A stretch of 55,844 bases of DNA from JACKCP01 sp034007295. GTDB lineage: Bacteria > Desulfobacterota > Desulfobacteria > Desulfobacterales > JACKCP01. How positions within the stretch are numbered: the stretch's first letter is position 1; each line of letters begins with the position of its first letter. The DNA is taken from assembly GCA_034007295.1 (NCBI GenBank), contig JAVERC010000022.1:1-55844 (forward strand). Reading direction: 5' to 3'. This document shows, piece after piece, positions 1 through 8,175 of the stretch. The notes beneath the pieces were generated by a model. It did not search any database, had not been told where the DNA came from, and was given only the letters and a program-made list of their open reading frames with translations. A program made the position numbers and the translations under genes.

Positions 1-1
1 T

Positions 2-1549
2 TTCACTGGTATTACAAATAAAGCTCTTGTAAATGGTATAAGTGTAACCGGAGTAGATTTTGCTGCACAGGGAACATTAACCCTTTCAAATGCTAGAGCA
101 ATGGTAGGTTCTGAAGATAGCATAGAAGAAGTCGCTGTAAATGCTGGAGATTTTATAATTAATGGCGTTGATATTGCGGCAGGTGGTTCCTTGAGTATAA
201 AAGCTAACGATGCAGACTCAACATTGGTTAACGCGATTAATGAAAATAAAGAGCTGCAGCAGATGGGTATTAGAGCCGAGTACTATAGTGAAGATAATGG
301 AGCAACAAATAGGCTTAGATTAATATCTGAAAATGAGGACATAACTATATCTGGAGCTGATCCATCCAAACTTAATTTTGTTAGAGGGACTACTGAAGGT
401 ATAACAACAACAGAGATAAGGATAGAAGGCCCTGCCGTTGACACAGACAAAAGTAATGATGACAATCTTAGCAAAATCGGTCTTTCCGGTGCCTTTGCAG
501 GGACTTCAGAAGCTGACGGAGTTAACAACAGCGGTGGAAACGATGTCCTTTACTTTGGTATGGACCGTATGCAGTATGATTCCGGTGACATTCAAATAAA
601 CGGCTATAATATAGGCCAGCCTTCAGATGACGGTATTTCGCATGCTCTTGGAGACAGAAGTGCAGCAGCATGGGCAGAAGCTATCAATAGTGTGTCAGAA
701 CAGACTGGTGTTGAAGCAGATATTATTAAGGCTCAGCAGACTGGTGCTGGTTCTGTAACTGCTGGTATTCTTCAGCAGGGCGACCTTAAAATTAACGGTA
801 TTGACATAGTTAGAGATAATACCGGTGGTGGCGGAATGCAGCTTAAAGACGGTGATGCAGATCAGACTCTTATCAATGCCATAAATGAATACAAGGACCA
901 GACTGGTGTAATGGCAAGTGTTAATGAGGACGGAGCTCTTGTTCTTTCAGCACGTGATGGCAGAAACATCCATGTTCAGTCTACAGCAACAGGAAACAAG
1001 TTTGTTAAATTTGCTGCTGATTTCGGTAAAACTGGTGTTGCTCAGGATTCAGTATATATGGGTAACGTGCGTCTTGTTTCAAATGAGTCCTTTACTGTTG
1101 ACGGTGCAGGAAGTAATGCCGGTGAAAGAGAACTAAGTCTTGGTAAAGTTGGTCTTGCAGGCGGTGGTGCTTCAACAGAAGCAACATCAGACATGAAAGG
1201 CGACGGTACAATCCTTGCCGGTCTTAACTATCAGACAGCAATTGCAAATGTTGACGTAACAACCCAGGAAGGTGCAGAAATGGCAATCCGTACAGCTGAC
1301 TATGCTCTTGAGCGTCTTGATGAAATCAGGTCAGGACTTGGTTCTACCCAGAATCAGCTTACAAGTACAATTGCTAACCTTTCTGTTACAAAGATCAACG
1401 TACAGGCAACAGAAAGTACAATGAGAGATGTTGACTTTGCTGCTGAAAGTACAACTTTCTCTAAAATGCAGGTATTGATGCAGGCAGGAACCTATGCTCA
1501 GTCACAGGCAAATGCTTCAGCTCAGAATGTTATGAGACTGCTTCAGTAA
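2..1549 (+). CDS. Flagellin, 3' part (5' end outside window)
   Basis: Structural subunit of the flagellar filament, exported through the flagellar type III apparatus. The frame is open from base 2, so the N-terminal D0/D1 region lies upstream of the window. The last ~100 residues form the conserved C-terminal flagellin helix: a run of TADYALERLDEIRS type, then QNQLTSTIANL and a terminus ending NVMRLLQ. The middle holds at least three repeats of the flagellin IN type (GDFIINGVDI, GDIQINGYNI, GDLKINGIDI, each followed by an AINxxxxxTG-like segment), so the variable outer domain is large. A hairpin follows the stop, and fliD comes next. Family assignment is secure. Which flagellin paralogue this is cannot be told from the fragment. 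Confidence 0.95.
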   Translation, partial: FTGITNKALVNGISVTGVDFAAQGTLTLSNARAMVGSEDSIEEVAVNAGDFIINGVDIAAGGSLSIKANDADSTLVNAINENKELQQMGIRAEYYSEDNGATNRLRLISENEDITISGADPSKLNFVRGTTEGITTTEIRIEGPAVDTDKSNDDNLSKIGLSGAFAGTSEADGVNNSGGNDVLYFGMDRMQYDSGDIQINGYNIGQPSDDGISHALGDRSAAAWAEAINSVSEQTGVEADIIKAQQTGAGSVTAGILQQGDLKINGIDIVRDNTGGGGMQLKDGDADQTLINAINEYKDQTGVMASVNEDGALVLSARDGRNIHVQSTATGNKFVKFAADFGKTGVAQDSVYMGNVRLVSNESFTVDGAGSNAGERELSLGKVGLAGGGASTEATSDMKGDGTILAGLNYQTAIANVDVTTQEGAEMAIRTADYALERLDEIRSGLGSTQNQLTSTIANLSVTKINVQATESTMRDVDFAAESTTFSKMQVLMQAGTYAQSQANASAQNVMRLLQ

Positions 1550-1561
1550 TATAAACTAAAA

Positions 1562-1585
1562 ATGAAGGGGCTTTTGCCCCTTCAT
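1562..1585 (+). terminator. Hairpin terminator after flagellin
   Basis: Perfect 10-bp stem (ATGAAGGGGC / GCCCCTTCAT) with a TTTT loop, 12 bases after the flagellin stop. The T-tract after the stem is poor, so termination may be partial or the hairpin may protect the 3' end of an abundant mRNA. Confidence 0.75.
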
Positions 1586-1599
1586 CTTAACACTCAGTT

Positions 1600-1636
1600 T
1601 CAGGTTTTAAGTTTTTGTTTTGTGCTTGAAACCTGA
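1600..1636 (+). promoter_or_regulatory. fliD leader hairpin next to a CsrA-like GGA site
   Basis: A second stem (1600-1611 with 1625-1636, 11 of 12 pairs, 13-base loop) lies between the flagellin terminator and fliD. It is followed at once by GCAGGATGT (1638-1646), whose AGGATGT core matches the CsrA consensus, and then by the AGGAGG ribosome site at 1651-1656. Both GGA motifs lie within 20 bases. Regulatory meaning is inferred. Confidence 0.4.
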
Positions 1637-1662
1637 TGCAGGATGTTAAAAGGAGGCATAAA

Positions 1663-3042
1663 ATGGCAGGTTCAATTTCAACACTTGGAATAGGGTCAGG
1701 ACTTGAGCTTCAAAATATTCTTGATCAGCTCAAGGATGCAGACAAAATTCCAATTAAACAAAAAGAAGCAAAACAGCTTGAATTTAAGGACAGAATTGAA
1801 AAATTCGATGTTTTGCAGTCAAAATTATTAAAAACAAAAGATGTTGCACTTGATTTAAGCCTTCAGTCTACTTACATGGGAAGAAACTCAACTCTTTCAG
1901 ATCCATCTGTTTTAAGTGCAAACACACTTGAAGGTGCTGAACTTGGCAATTATCACATAAAGGTAAATTCCCTTGCACAAAAAAGCTCGTGGAAATCAGA
2001 CACAGGGCTTGCTTCTCAGGATTCATATGTAAATGATACTGGTTCTGCTGAAACCTTTACATATGAGGTAAACGGAAAATCAGTTTCACTTGAGGTCGCA
2101 AGCGGGACAAAACTTTCAGCACTTGTTTCCATGATAAATAGTGATGAAAATAATCCTGGAGTAAGTGCAAGCATTATAAAAGACGGAAGCGGTGCAAATC
2201 CATATAAGCTTCTTTTAAAATCAGACACCCTTGGGGAAGAAGGAAGAATTACAATTACAGACCAGCTCAGCGGTTTTAATATGGCTGAAGAAACCGGAGC
2301 CGGTGGATCAAGTCTTGATGCAGAAGTTGAAGTAGACGGTGTAAGCTACCAGAGAGCAACAAATTCAATAGATGATATTATAAGCGGAACAACTTTAAAT
2401 CTTCAGAAAACAGGTGAAACTTCTTTTGAGATTGTAACTGATACTTCTTCAATAAAAGATCAGATTTTATCTTTTGTAGATAATTTGAAAGATGTTCTTT
2501 CTGAAATTAAAACAAACAGCAATTACAATACAGAAACAAATGAAAAAGGTTCATTTTACAATATTTCATCTTTAAGGCTTTTCAGATCTCAGCTTGTAAA
2601 TGATGTTATAAATCCTATCAATATTGATGGAAATATTACTTCAATGGTTGATCTTGGAATTGAATATACAAGGGACGGGGAAATAAAAATTGATGAAGAT
2701 ACTTTGGAAAATGCAATTGAAAATAATTTTGAAGATTTAAAAACTTTTCTTTTAGGTGACAGTGAAAATGATGTTACCGGCTGGGCAGATACAGTTAATG
2801 AAAGGTTAAGGTCTGCAACAAGTGCTGCAAACGGAATAGTGTATATAGAAAAAAATTCTGCACAGTCAATGTATGACAAGCTTGGAGCACAGATTTTAAA
2901 TGATCAGGGAAGACTTGATAAAAGATATGATATTATGGCAAAGCAGTTTCTTCAGCTTGATACTTATATGAGCAGGATGAACTCAATGTCTTCGTATCTT
3001 TCACAGCAGATAGATGCAATGAATTCTGCAAACGATGATTAA
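1663..3042 (+). CDS. fliD: Flagellar hook-associated protein 2 (filament cap) FliD
   Basis: FliD forms the cap at the filament tip and directs flagellin insertion. The predicted 459-aa product is a typical length. It starts with the characteristic SISTLGIGSGLELQNILDQL-type N-terminus and has the coiled C-terminal FliD domain ending DTYMSRMNSMSSYLSQQIDAM. I chose ATG 1663, which has AGGAGG seven bases upstream and gives MAGSIS; the frame stays open upstream to an ATG at 1636 inside the leader hairpin, which has no ribosome site. fliS follows 13 bases after the stop, so the two are probably cotranscribed. The leader may be a CsrA target, and csrA-fliW lies 1.4 kb downstream. Confidence 0.95.
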   Translation: MAGSISTLGIGSGLELQNILDQLKDADKIPIKQKEAKQLEFKDRIEKFDVLQSKLLKTKDVALDLSLQSTYMGRNSTLSDPSVLSANTLEGAELGNYHIKVNSLAQKSSWKSDTGLASQDSYVNDTGSAETFTYEVNGKSVSLEVASGTKLSALVSMINSDENNPGVSASIIKDGSGANPYKLLLKSDTLGEEGRITITDQLSGFNMAEETGAGGSSLDAEVEVDGVSYQRATNSIDDIISGTTLNLQKTGETSFEIVTDTSSIKDQILSFVDNLKDVLSEIKTNSNYNTETNEKGSFYNISSLRLFRSQLVNDVINPINIDGNITSMVDLGIEYTRDGEIKIDEDTLENAIENNFEDLKTFLLGDSENDVTGWADTVNERLRSATSAANGIVYIEKNSAQSMYDKLGAQILNDQGRLDKRYDIMAKQFLQLDTYMSRMNSMSSYLSQQIDAMNSANDD

Positions 3043-3055
3043 TCAGGAGGGCTTT

Positions 3056-3511
3056 ATGTCTTATCAGAACAAAATGGGTGCGTACAGAAAAACAGAAGTA
3101 AGCACTGTTACAGATCCAAATAAGCTTATTCAGATGCTTTATGACGGAGCTTTAAGATTTCTAGAAAAAGCAAGAATAGGAACTGAAAAAAAAGACCCAA
3201 AGCTTAGAGGTGAAAATCTTGGCAAGGCTCTCAATATTATAACCGAACTTAATGCTTCTTTAAATGTGGAAAAAGGCGGAGAAACAGCTTTGTTTTTAAG
3301 GGATCTTTACCTTTATATGCTTGTTGAACTTCCTAAGGTAAATCTTACTCACGATCCTGAAATTATTGTCAGATCAATGAATTATATAAGAGAATTGAAA
3401 AAGCTCTGGGAAGAAAGAGTAATGGGGATAAATAAAAATATGGGGCTGGCTGCAAAAGATTCTGCTGCTGAAAACCTAAGGGAAAGAAAATCCTTTTCAG
3501 TTGCAATTTAA
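3056..3511 (+). CDS. fliS: Flagellin export chaperone FliS
   Basis: Cytosolic chaperone that binds the flagellin C-terminus and prevents premature polymerisation. The 151-aa product carries family hallmarks: MGAYRKTEVSTV near the start, then KLIQMLYDGALRFLEKA, ending in helices around LYLYMLVELPKVNL and ELKKLWEERV. ATG 3056 is preferred over an in-frame ATG at 3035 because GGAGG lies seven bases before it; the earlier start would overlap fliD. It sits directly after fliD as in many bacteria. A 120-bp gap separates it from the next chaperone-like gene. Confidence 0.93.
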   Translation: MSYQNKMGAYRKTEVSTVTDPNKLIQMLYDGALRFLEKARIGTEKKDPKLRGENLGKALNIITELNASLNVEKGGETALFLRDLYLYMLVELPKVNLTHDPEIIVRSMNYIRELKKLWEERVMGINKNMGLAAKDSAAENLRERKSFSVAI

Positions 3512-3546
3512 TGGCTTTGAGAAAACCAAAATTTTGCTTCACTTAA

Positions 3547-3577
3547 AGTATTTTGAAAAATAAGATTTTGAATCTTG
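3547..3577 (+). repeat. Possible decayed core of the dispersed 150-bp repeat
   Basis: Two blocks, AGTATTTTGA (3547-3556) and ATTTTGAATCT (3565-3575), match the core of the full copy at 52478-52625 (52551-52560 and 52568-52578) in the same order, with a spacing that differs by one base. No terminal sequence remains. AT-rich chance matching is possible. Confidence 0.25.
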
Positions 3578-3634
3578 TACATAATTAGGCAAAAAACAGT
3601 TTCCTTTGGGATGCTGTTAAGGAAAGAAGGCGTT

Positions 3635-4030
3635 ATGGATACAGATTACATGGAAGAATTGTTTGACAGATACATTGCCATGCAGGATGTTCATAGAGAA
3701 GCTGTTGAAAACAATATTTCCATGCTAAAGAAAGGAAAAAATTTTTTAACAGATGTAGATGTTTTAACCCTTGAAAGGGATATGCTTTTTAAGGAAATTA
3801 AAGATTATTTTGAAAATATTTTTCCAGATGAAAAATCAGATGATAATACTTATAGCCCAAAAGGCAGTGAACAGCTTGAAGATATGGTTGAAAAACTTGA
3901 ATTTATCCTGGAAAGAGAAGATGACCTTGAAATTGTTTTGATAGAATACAAAAAACTTCTTTCAAATCGTCTTGGGAAAATGAGAAAAGGCAAAAATGCT
4001 CTTGATGCATATGGAAGAGCCTGGAGTTAA
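3635..4030 (+). CDS. FlgN/FliT-like flagellar chaperone (probable)
   Basis: A 131-aa acidic, helix-rich protein with no clear catalytic motif. Size, helical heptad character, a C-terminal tail of basic and glycine residues (NRLGKMRKGKNALDAYG) and its place between fliS and flaG all suggest an export chaperone of the FlgN/FliT type, binding hook-associated or cap proteins. ATG 3635 is chosen because GGAAAGAAGG lies just upstream; the frame extends further 5' to 3575 without a ribosome site. The family call rests on context and general character, not on a recognised signature, so no gene symbol is given. Confidence 0.6.
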   Translation: MDTDYMEELFDRYIAMQDVHREAVENNISMLKKGKNFLTDVDVLTLERDMLFKEIKDYFENIFPDEKSDDNTYSPKGSEQLEDMVEKLEFILEREDDLEIVLIEYKKLLSNRLGKMRKGKNALDAYGRAWS

Positions 4031-4042
4031 TGAGGGGGTAAT

Positions 4043-4462
4043 ATGATGAAAGCAGCAGGAAATATTGTAGATTTTAATCCAACAATTGAAATAAAACATT
4101 CAGATACTTCACCAAATGGTGTGCATCATGTTACTAATGCAGAACCATCTGACTTTTCTGCAAAAAAATCAGGCAATATTGAAAAAACAGCAGAACAGGT
4201 TCAAGATTATCTTAAAACTCTTGTTGAAGATAAAGACAGTCTTGAAGAAGTTTTAAAATTTATTAATTCAGATCTTGAAAATAAAAATACCAAGATAGAA
4301 TTTTCATACAATGACAAAATAAGCCAGATGATGGTTCAGGTTAAGGATAAATTTACAGGGGAAGTAATAAGAAGTCTTCCGCCTGAGCATCTTGTAAAAT
4401 TAATGGAAAAATTCAGGGAAGACGGAACACTTGAGGGCGTAATTTTAAGCAAGCATGCCTAA
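4043..4462 (+). CDS. flaG: FlaG family flagellar protein
   Basis: Small 139-aa protein of the FlaG family, which influences filament length and lies near fliD/fliS in many bacteria. The N-terminal third is variable and low in complexity. The C-terminal ~70 residues fit the family: an amphipathic helix (LEEVLKFINSDL), then KIEFSYNDKISQMMVQVKDK, then the ending GEVIRSLPPEHLVKLMEKF. A strong GAGGGGG precedes ATG 4043; ATG 4046 is equally possible. Its stop overlaps the csrA stop on the opposite strand by four bases, so the two operons converge tail to tail with no room for a separate terminator. Confidence 0.88.
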   Translation: MMKAAGNIVDFNPTIEIKHSDTSPNGVHHVTNAEPSDFSAKKSGNIEKTAEQVQDYLKTLVEDKDSLEEVLKFINSDLENKNTKIEFSYNDKISQMMVQVKDKFTGEVIRSLPPEHLVKLMEKFREDGTLEGVILSKHA

Positions 4463-4701
4463 AGTTTGTCAATTCCTCTTTTGTCTGCTGCCTGAATAAT
4501 TTCAAGATCAGTCATATCAGAATCTGCTGCTTTAAGGTTTTTATCCATTATTTCTTCAAAAACCTCTTTTCTGTGAACAGGGATATCTGAAGGTGCAGAT
4601 ATCCCAAGTCTTACCTTGCCGCCTTTTACTTCAACAATTTTTATTTCAATATTGTTGCCTATCATCACAGCTTCGTCTTTCTGTCTGGCAAGGATAAGCA
4701 T
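4459..4701 (-). CDS. csrA: Carbon storage regulator / translational repressor CsrA
   Basis: RNA-binding dimer that represses translation by covering GGA motifs near ribosome sites. The 80-aa product opens with the canonical MLILARQKDEAVMIGNNIEI and continues KVRLGISAPSDIPVHRKEVFEEI, which contains the RNA-binding arginine region near residue 44. The tail after residue 60 is longer than in enterobacterial CsrA (61 aa), as is common outside the gamma-proteobacteria. Start and fliW stop overlap (TAATG), implying translational coupling. By analogy with Bacillus, FliW would sequester CsrA until flagellin titrates FliW, linking flagellin synthesis to secretion. Confidence 0.97.
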   Translation of the reverse strand: MLILARQKDEAVMIGNNIEIKIVEVKGGKVRLGISAPSDIPVHRKEVFEEIMDKNLKAADSDMTDLEIIQAADKRGIDKL

Positions 4702-5171
4702 TATTTATCTCCTTTTGAATCATCAGCTATGGAATCATAGACAGGATATTCAAGTGGATAATCAGAATCATTTAAAATAATCTGCTTGCCTATTTTTTTG
4801 ACAATATTGAAAATCAGAGGAGCTTTGAGGTTTGCGGTCATTTCTTTTGGTTTGCCTTTTGGGATAGTTAAAATAACTGTTACAATTATGTCTTCTTTTT
4901 TTTCAACCTCAAGGATTTTAAGAGCTTCATCATTTATAAAAACATCATAGTCCTTTTTCAAAAGGAAAGGATCAAAAATTACAAATGCAAGTTCAGGCTT
5001 GTCAACCGATTGAAGCCATTTAAAAAGATTGTTTTTGCTGTTGTTTATAATGCAAAATTGCTTGCATGATGGAAAGCCCGGTATTCCGTCAGGAAAAGAA
5101 TAAATTTTTTGTCCTGAAATTTCAACTTCTCCAAAACGTGTTGTGTTGATTTTAATTATATCTGTTGTCAA
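4701..5171 (-). CDS. fliW: Flagellar assembly factor FliW
   Basis: Protein antagonist of CsrA that also binds flagellin. The 156-aa product has the family pattern: TTRFGEVEISGQKIYSFPDGIPGFP at the start, a middle PELAFVIFDPFLL and a C-terminal NLKAPLIFNIVKKIGKQIIL. Initiation appears to be at TTG (5171 reading leftward) because GGAGG lies six bases upstream and no in-frame ATG is near. It is first in a two-gene operon with csrA. With flagellin and fliD alongside, it completes a local flagellin-FliW-CsrA circuit. Confidence 0.95.
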   Translation of the reverse strand: MTTDIIKINTTRFGEVEISGQKIYSFPDGIPGFPSCKQFCIINNSKNNLFKWLQSVDKPELAFVIFDPFLLKKDYDVFINDEALKILEVEKKEDIIVTVILTIPKGKPKEMTANLKAPLIFNIVKKIGKQIILNDSDYPLEYPVYDSIADDSKGDK

Positions 5172-5201
5172 GGGGTTCCTCCGGGTGAAGGTTTATAAGA
5201 G

Positions 5202-5230
5202 TTGCAAGACAATATATTATTCTGTAATAA
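5202..5230 (+). promoter_or_regulatory. Candidate sigma-70 promoter for trkAH
   Basis: TTGCAA (5202-5207) and TAATAA (5225-5230) with a 17-base spacer, about 75 bases before the trkA start. Based on consensus alone in an AT-rich gap, so low certainty. Confidence 0.3.
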
Positions 5231-5304
5231 GAAGTATTGTCATATAAACACTATAAACCAAATCGGTATAAAAAGAAAAAACTAAAATTTATCAGGAGAA
5301 TCTT

Positions 5305-6669
5305 TTGAAAATAATTATAGTGGGTGCAGGCCAGGTTGGGTTCCATATTGCAAGCCGGCTTGCAATTGAGCACAAGGATGTTGTGGTCATAGACAAAAAT
5401 CCACAGGCAATAAAAAGACTTGCCGATAAAATAGATGTTCAGGGAATTGTAGGTGAGGGTGACAGTCCTGCTGTTCTTGAAGAGGCTGGAATAAGAGGGG
5501 CTGAAAGTCTTCTTGCTGTTACTGATTCAGATGATGTAAACCTTGTTGCCTGCCTTACTGCAAATATGATTTCACCAAATACTAGAAAATTTGCAAGGCT
5601 TAGAAGCCCTGATTTTGATAATTATCATGATGCTTTAAAAGAAAATCCTCCTTTTATTGAAGCAATAATTAACCCTGAGATTGAAGCTGTAAAATCAATT
5701 GTACGGCTTATGAAGGTTCCAGGGGCTGTTGAGTCTGGAGAATTTGTCGATGGAAGAGTGAAATTTGTTGGATTTCGTCTTGATGAAGATTCTGTTATGG
5801 ACGGAATAAAACTTTTTGATTTGAAAAATATTTTAGGTGATATCAGAGCTCTTGTTGCTGCAATTGTAAGGGATGAAGAACTTATTATTCCTGAAGGTAA
5901 AACCCGTCTTCAAAAAGGGGATTTAGTTTATCTTATCACAGATAAAGACAATCTTGTTCCTGCACTCACAGCTTTTGGAAAGGAATACAAGCCTGTAAAA
6001 AAAGTAATGATAATTGGTGGTGGAGAGCTTGGAAGAAGGCTTGCAATCACACTTGAAGAAAAAAATATAAGCACAAAAATTGTTGATATTGACGAAGACC
6101 GATGCAGGTATCTGGCAAATACAATGAATAAAACAATAGTTTTGCATGGAGACGGATCAGACCAGTCCCTATTGATGGAAGAAAATATCAGAAATATGGA
6201 TATGGTTGTAAGTCTTACAGGAGACGAGGAAACAAATATTCTTGTTTCTCTTCTTGCAAAAAAAATGGGTGCAGGCGGTACTATTACAAAAATATTAAAG
6301 TTCAGTTATTTTTCACTTATGCCTGCAATCGGGGTTGAAAAAATTGTAAGCCCAAGGCTTTCAGCAATTGACTCATTTCTTCAGCATATTAGAAGGGGAA
6401 AGGTTTTGTCAGCTGTTTCTATCAATGGTGAGCAGGCAGAAGTTATGGAAGCTGTCGCACTTGAAACATCTGGAATAGTCGACAAACCGATTTATAAAAT
6501 GGATTTCCCTAAAGGAGCTTTAATTATTGGAATAATCCATGACGATAAAATTGAAATTCCAACAGGTGCAAGCATAATTCATCCAAATGACAGGGTTATT
6601 ATTTTTGCCGAAAGAAAAGCTGTTCCAAAAATTGAGAAAATTTTAAGCGTTAAACTGGAGTTTTTCTAA
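5305..6669 (+). CDS. trkA: Trk system potassium uptake regulatory protein TrkA
   Basis: Peripheral membrane NAD-binding subunit that gates the TrkH potassium channel. The 454-aa product is the normal size for a duplicated TrkA: Rossmann domain 1 starts at once (IIVGAGQVGFHIASRL) and is followed by a TrkA-C domain; domain 2 begins near residue 234 (MIIGGGELGRRLAITLEE) with a second TrkA-C at the end. The start is TTG 5305 with CAGGAGA upstream; it places the first beta-strand at residue 2 as expected. Its stop and the trkH start overlap by one base (TAATG), so the pair is translationally coupled. Confidence 0.95.
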   Translation: MKIIIVGAGQVGFHIASRLAIEHKDVVVIDKNPQAIKRLADKIDVQGIVGEGDSPAVLEEAGIRGAESLLAVTDSDDVNLVACLTANMISPNTRKFARLRSPDFDNYHDALKENPPFIEAIINPEIEAVKSIVRLMKVPGAVESGEFVDGRVKFVGFRLDEDSVMDGIKLFDLKNILGDIRALVAAIVRDEELIIPEGKTRLQKGDLVYLITDKDNLVPALTAFGKEYKPVKKVMIIGGGELGRRLAITLEEKNISTKIVDIDEDRCRYLANTMNKTIVLHGDGSDQSLLMEENIRNMDMVVSLTGDEETNILVSLLAKKMGAGGTITKILKFSYFSLMPAIGVEKIVSPRLSAIDSFLQHIRRGKVLSAVSINGEQAEVMEAVALETSGIVDKPIYKMDFPKGALIIGIIHDDKIEIPTGASIIHPNDRVIIFAERKAVPKIEKILSVKLEFF

Positions 6670-8117
6670 TGAGATGGGGATTTGTATTTGAAGTTTGCGG
6701 AGTTTTGATTTTTTTTGTTGGAATTGCCCAGATTTTTCCATTTTTGTGGTCTTTGTATTTTAATGACCAAGCAGCCGATGCAATTTTATACTCAATGTTT
6801 TTTTCAGTAATGATAGGCATTGTATTAAGATTTGGTTTCAGGCAGAAAACAAAAAGGCCTATTACAGCAAGAGAAGGTATGGCAATGGTTACTCTTGGCT
6901 GGATTGGGGTTTCTTTTTTCAGTGCATTTCCTTTCTGGTTTTCATCTGCAATACCTGATTTTTCATCAGCCTTTTTTGAATCAGTTTCAGGACTTACAAC
7001 AACAGGAGCTTCAATTTTAACTGATATTGAGGCCATGCCAAAGTCTCTTTTGTTCTGGCGGAGTTTTATCCAGTGGATAGGCGGTATGGGAATTGTTTTG
7101 TTTTCAATTGCAATTCTGCCGTTTATTGGTATTGGAGGAATGGCTCTTTACAAGGCAGAAGTCCCTACTCCGGTTCCAGACAAACTTAAGCCAAGACTTC
7201 AGGAAACTGCAAAGCTTTTATGGTGGGTTTATTCTCTTATTTCTGGTTTGCAGGTTATTGCACTTAAACTTGGAGGAATGAGTTTTTTTGATTCTCTGTG
7301 TCATACTTTTACAACTATGCCAACCGGTGGATTTTCAACAAAAAACACATCTATAGCCTTTTATGACAGTGCTTACATTGATTATGTCATAATTTTTTTT
7401 ATGATTCTTGCAGGTCTTAATTTTTCACTTCATTTTCAGTTTTTGAGGGGTAAAAAATTGAGGGCCTTTAATGATCCTGAAGCAAAATTTTTTCTTATAA
7501 CTATTCTTGTTTTGTCTGTTATAGTGACAATAAATATCTTTGGCTCTGTATATGACAATATTTTTGATGCATTCAGATATGCTTCATTTCAGGTTGTTTC
7601 CATTGTTACAACAACAGGATTTGCTACAGCAGATTATGAGCTCTGGCCTGGAATGTCTCAGGTAATAATTTTTTTCTGCTTTTTTGTTGGTGCTTCAGCT
7701 GGTTCAACTGGCGGAGGTATGAAGTTTATAAGAATAATGATTTGTGCAAAATACTGCTATAAGGAAATTTTTGGTCTTATTCATCCAAGGGCTGTGAGGC
7801 AGGTTAAAATTAACGGCCAGCCGGTTGATGACGATATTGTGCACAGTATTTTAGGTTTTATGGTTTTATATGTGGGAATTTTTGTTATCTCAGCAATACT
7901 TTTAGCTTCAATGGGTGTAGATATTTTGACAACTTTAAGTGCAACAGCTTCAGCTATAGGAAACGTAGGCCCTGGTTTTGGATTTGTAGGCCCTGCAGAA
8001 AATTATTCTGCTGTTCCGCAGGCAGGAAAATGGCTTCTTGGTCTGTGCATGCTTCTTGGAAGGCTTGAAATTTATACAGTAATAGCTCTTTTTGTTCCTG
8101 CTTTTTGGAAGGATTGA
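6669..8117 (+). CDS. trkH: Trk/Ktr potassium transporter membrane subunit TrkH
   Basis: Integral membrane potassium-translocating subunit working with TrkA. The 482-aa product is hydrophobic throughout. It shows the four pore-loop signatures of the family: LTTTGASIL, TMPTGGFSTKN, VTTTGFATADYELWPG and a last loop around GNVGPGFG, each carrying the filter glycine. ATG 6669 overlaps the trkA stop by one base. The downstream neighbour converges from the other strand with a 58-bp gap in which no convincing terminator is seen. Confidence 0.95.
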   Translation: MRWGFVFEVCGVLIFFVGIAQIFPFLWSLYFNDQAADAILYSMFFSVMIGIVLRFGFRQKTKRPITAREGMAMVTLGWIGVSFFSAFPFWFSSAIPDFSSAFFESVSGLTTTGASILTDIEAMPKSLLFWRSFIQWIGGMGIVLFSIAILPFIGIGGMALYKAEVPTPVPDKLKPRLQETAKLLWWVYSLISGLQVIALKLGGMSFFDSLCHTFTTMPTGGFSTKNTSIAFYDSAYIDYVIIFFMILAGLNFSLHFQFLRGKKLRAFNDPEAKFFLITILVLSVIVTINIFGSVYDNIFDAFRYASFQVVSIVTTTGFATADYELWPGMSQVIIFFCFFVGASAGSTGGGMKFIRIMICAKYCYKEIFGLIHPRAVRQVKINGQPVDDDIVHSILGFMVLYVGIFVISAILLASMGVDILTTLSATASAIGNVGPGFGFVGPAENYSAVPQAGKWLLGLCMLLGRLEIYTVIALFVPAFWKD

Positions 8118-8175
8118 TTTTTAGATATGCAAAAGCAATAGTTTTTTATGGCTCTTAATTTTGCTGAGCTTTTAT

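Noticed and set aside
8118..8175. Terminator between trkH and the CapD-like gene
   Set aside because: Only a 4-bp stem near 8152-8170 could be found; not enough to claim.
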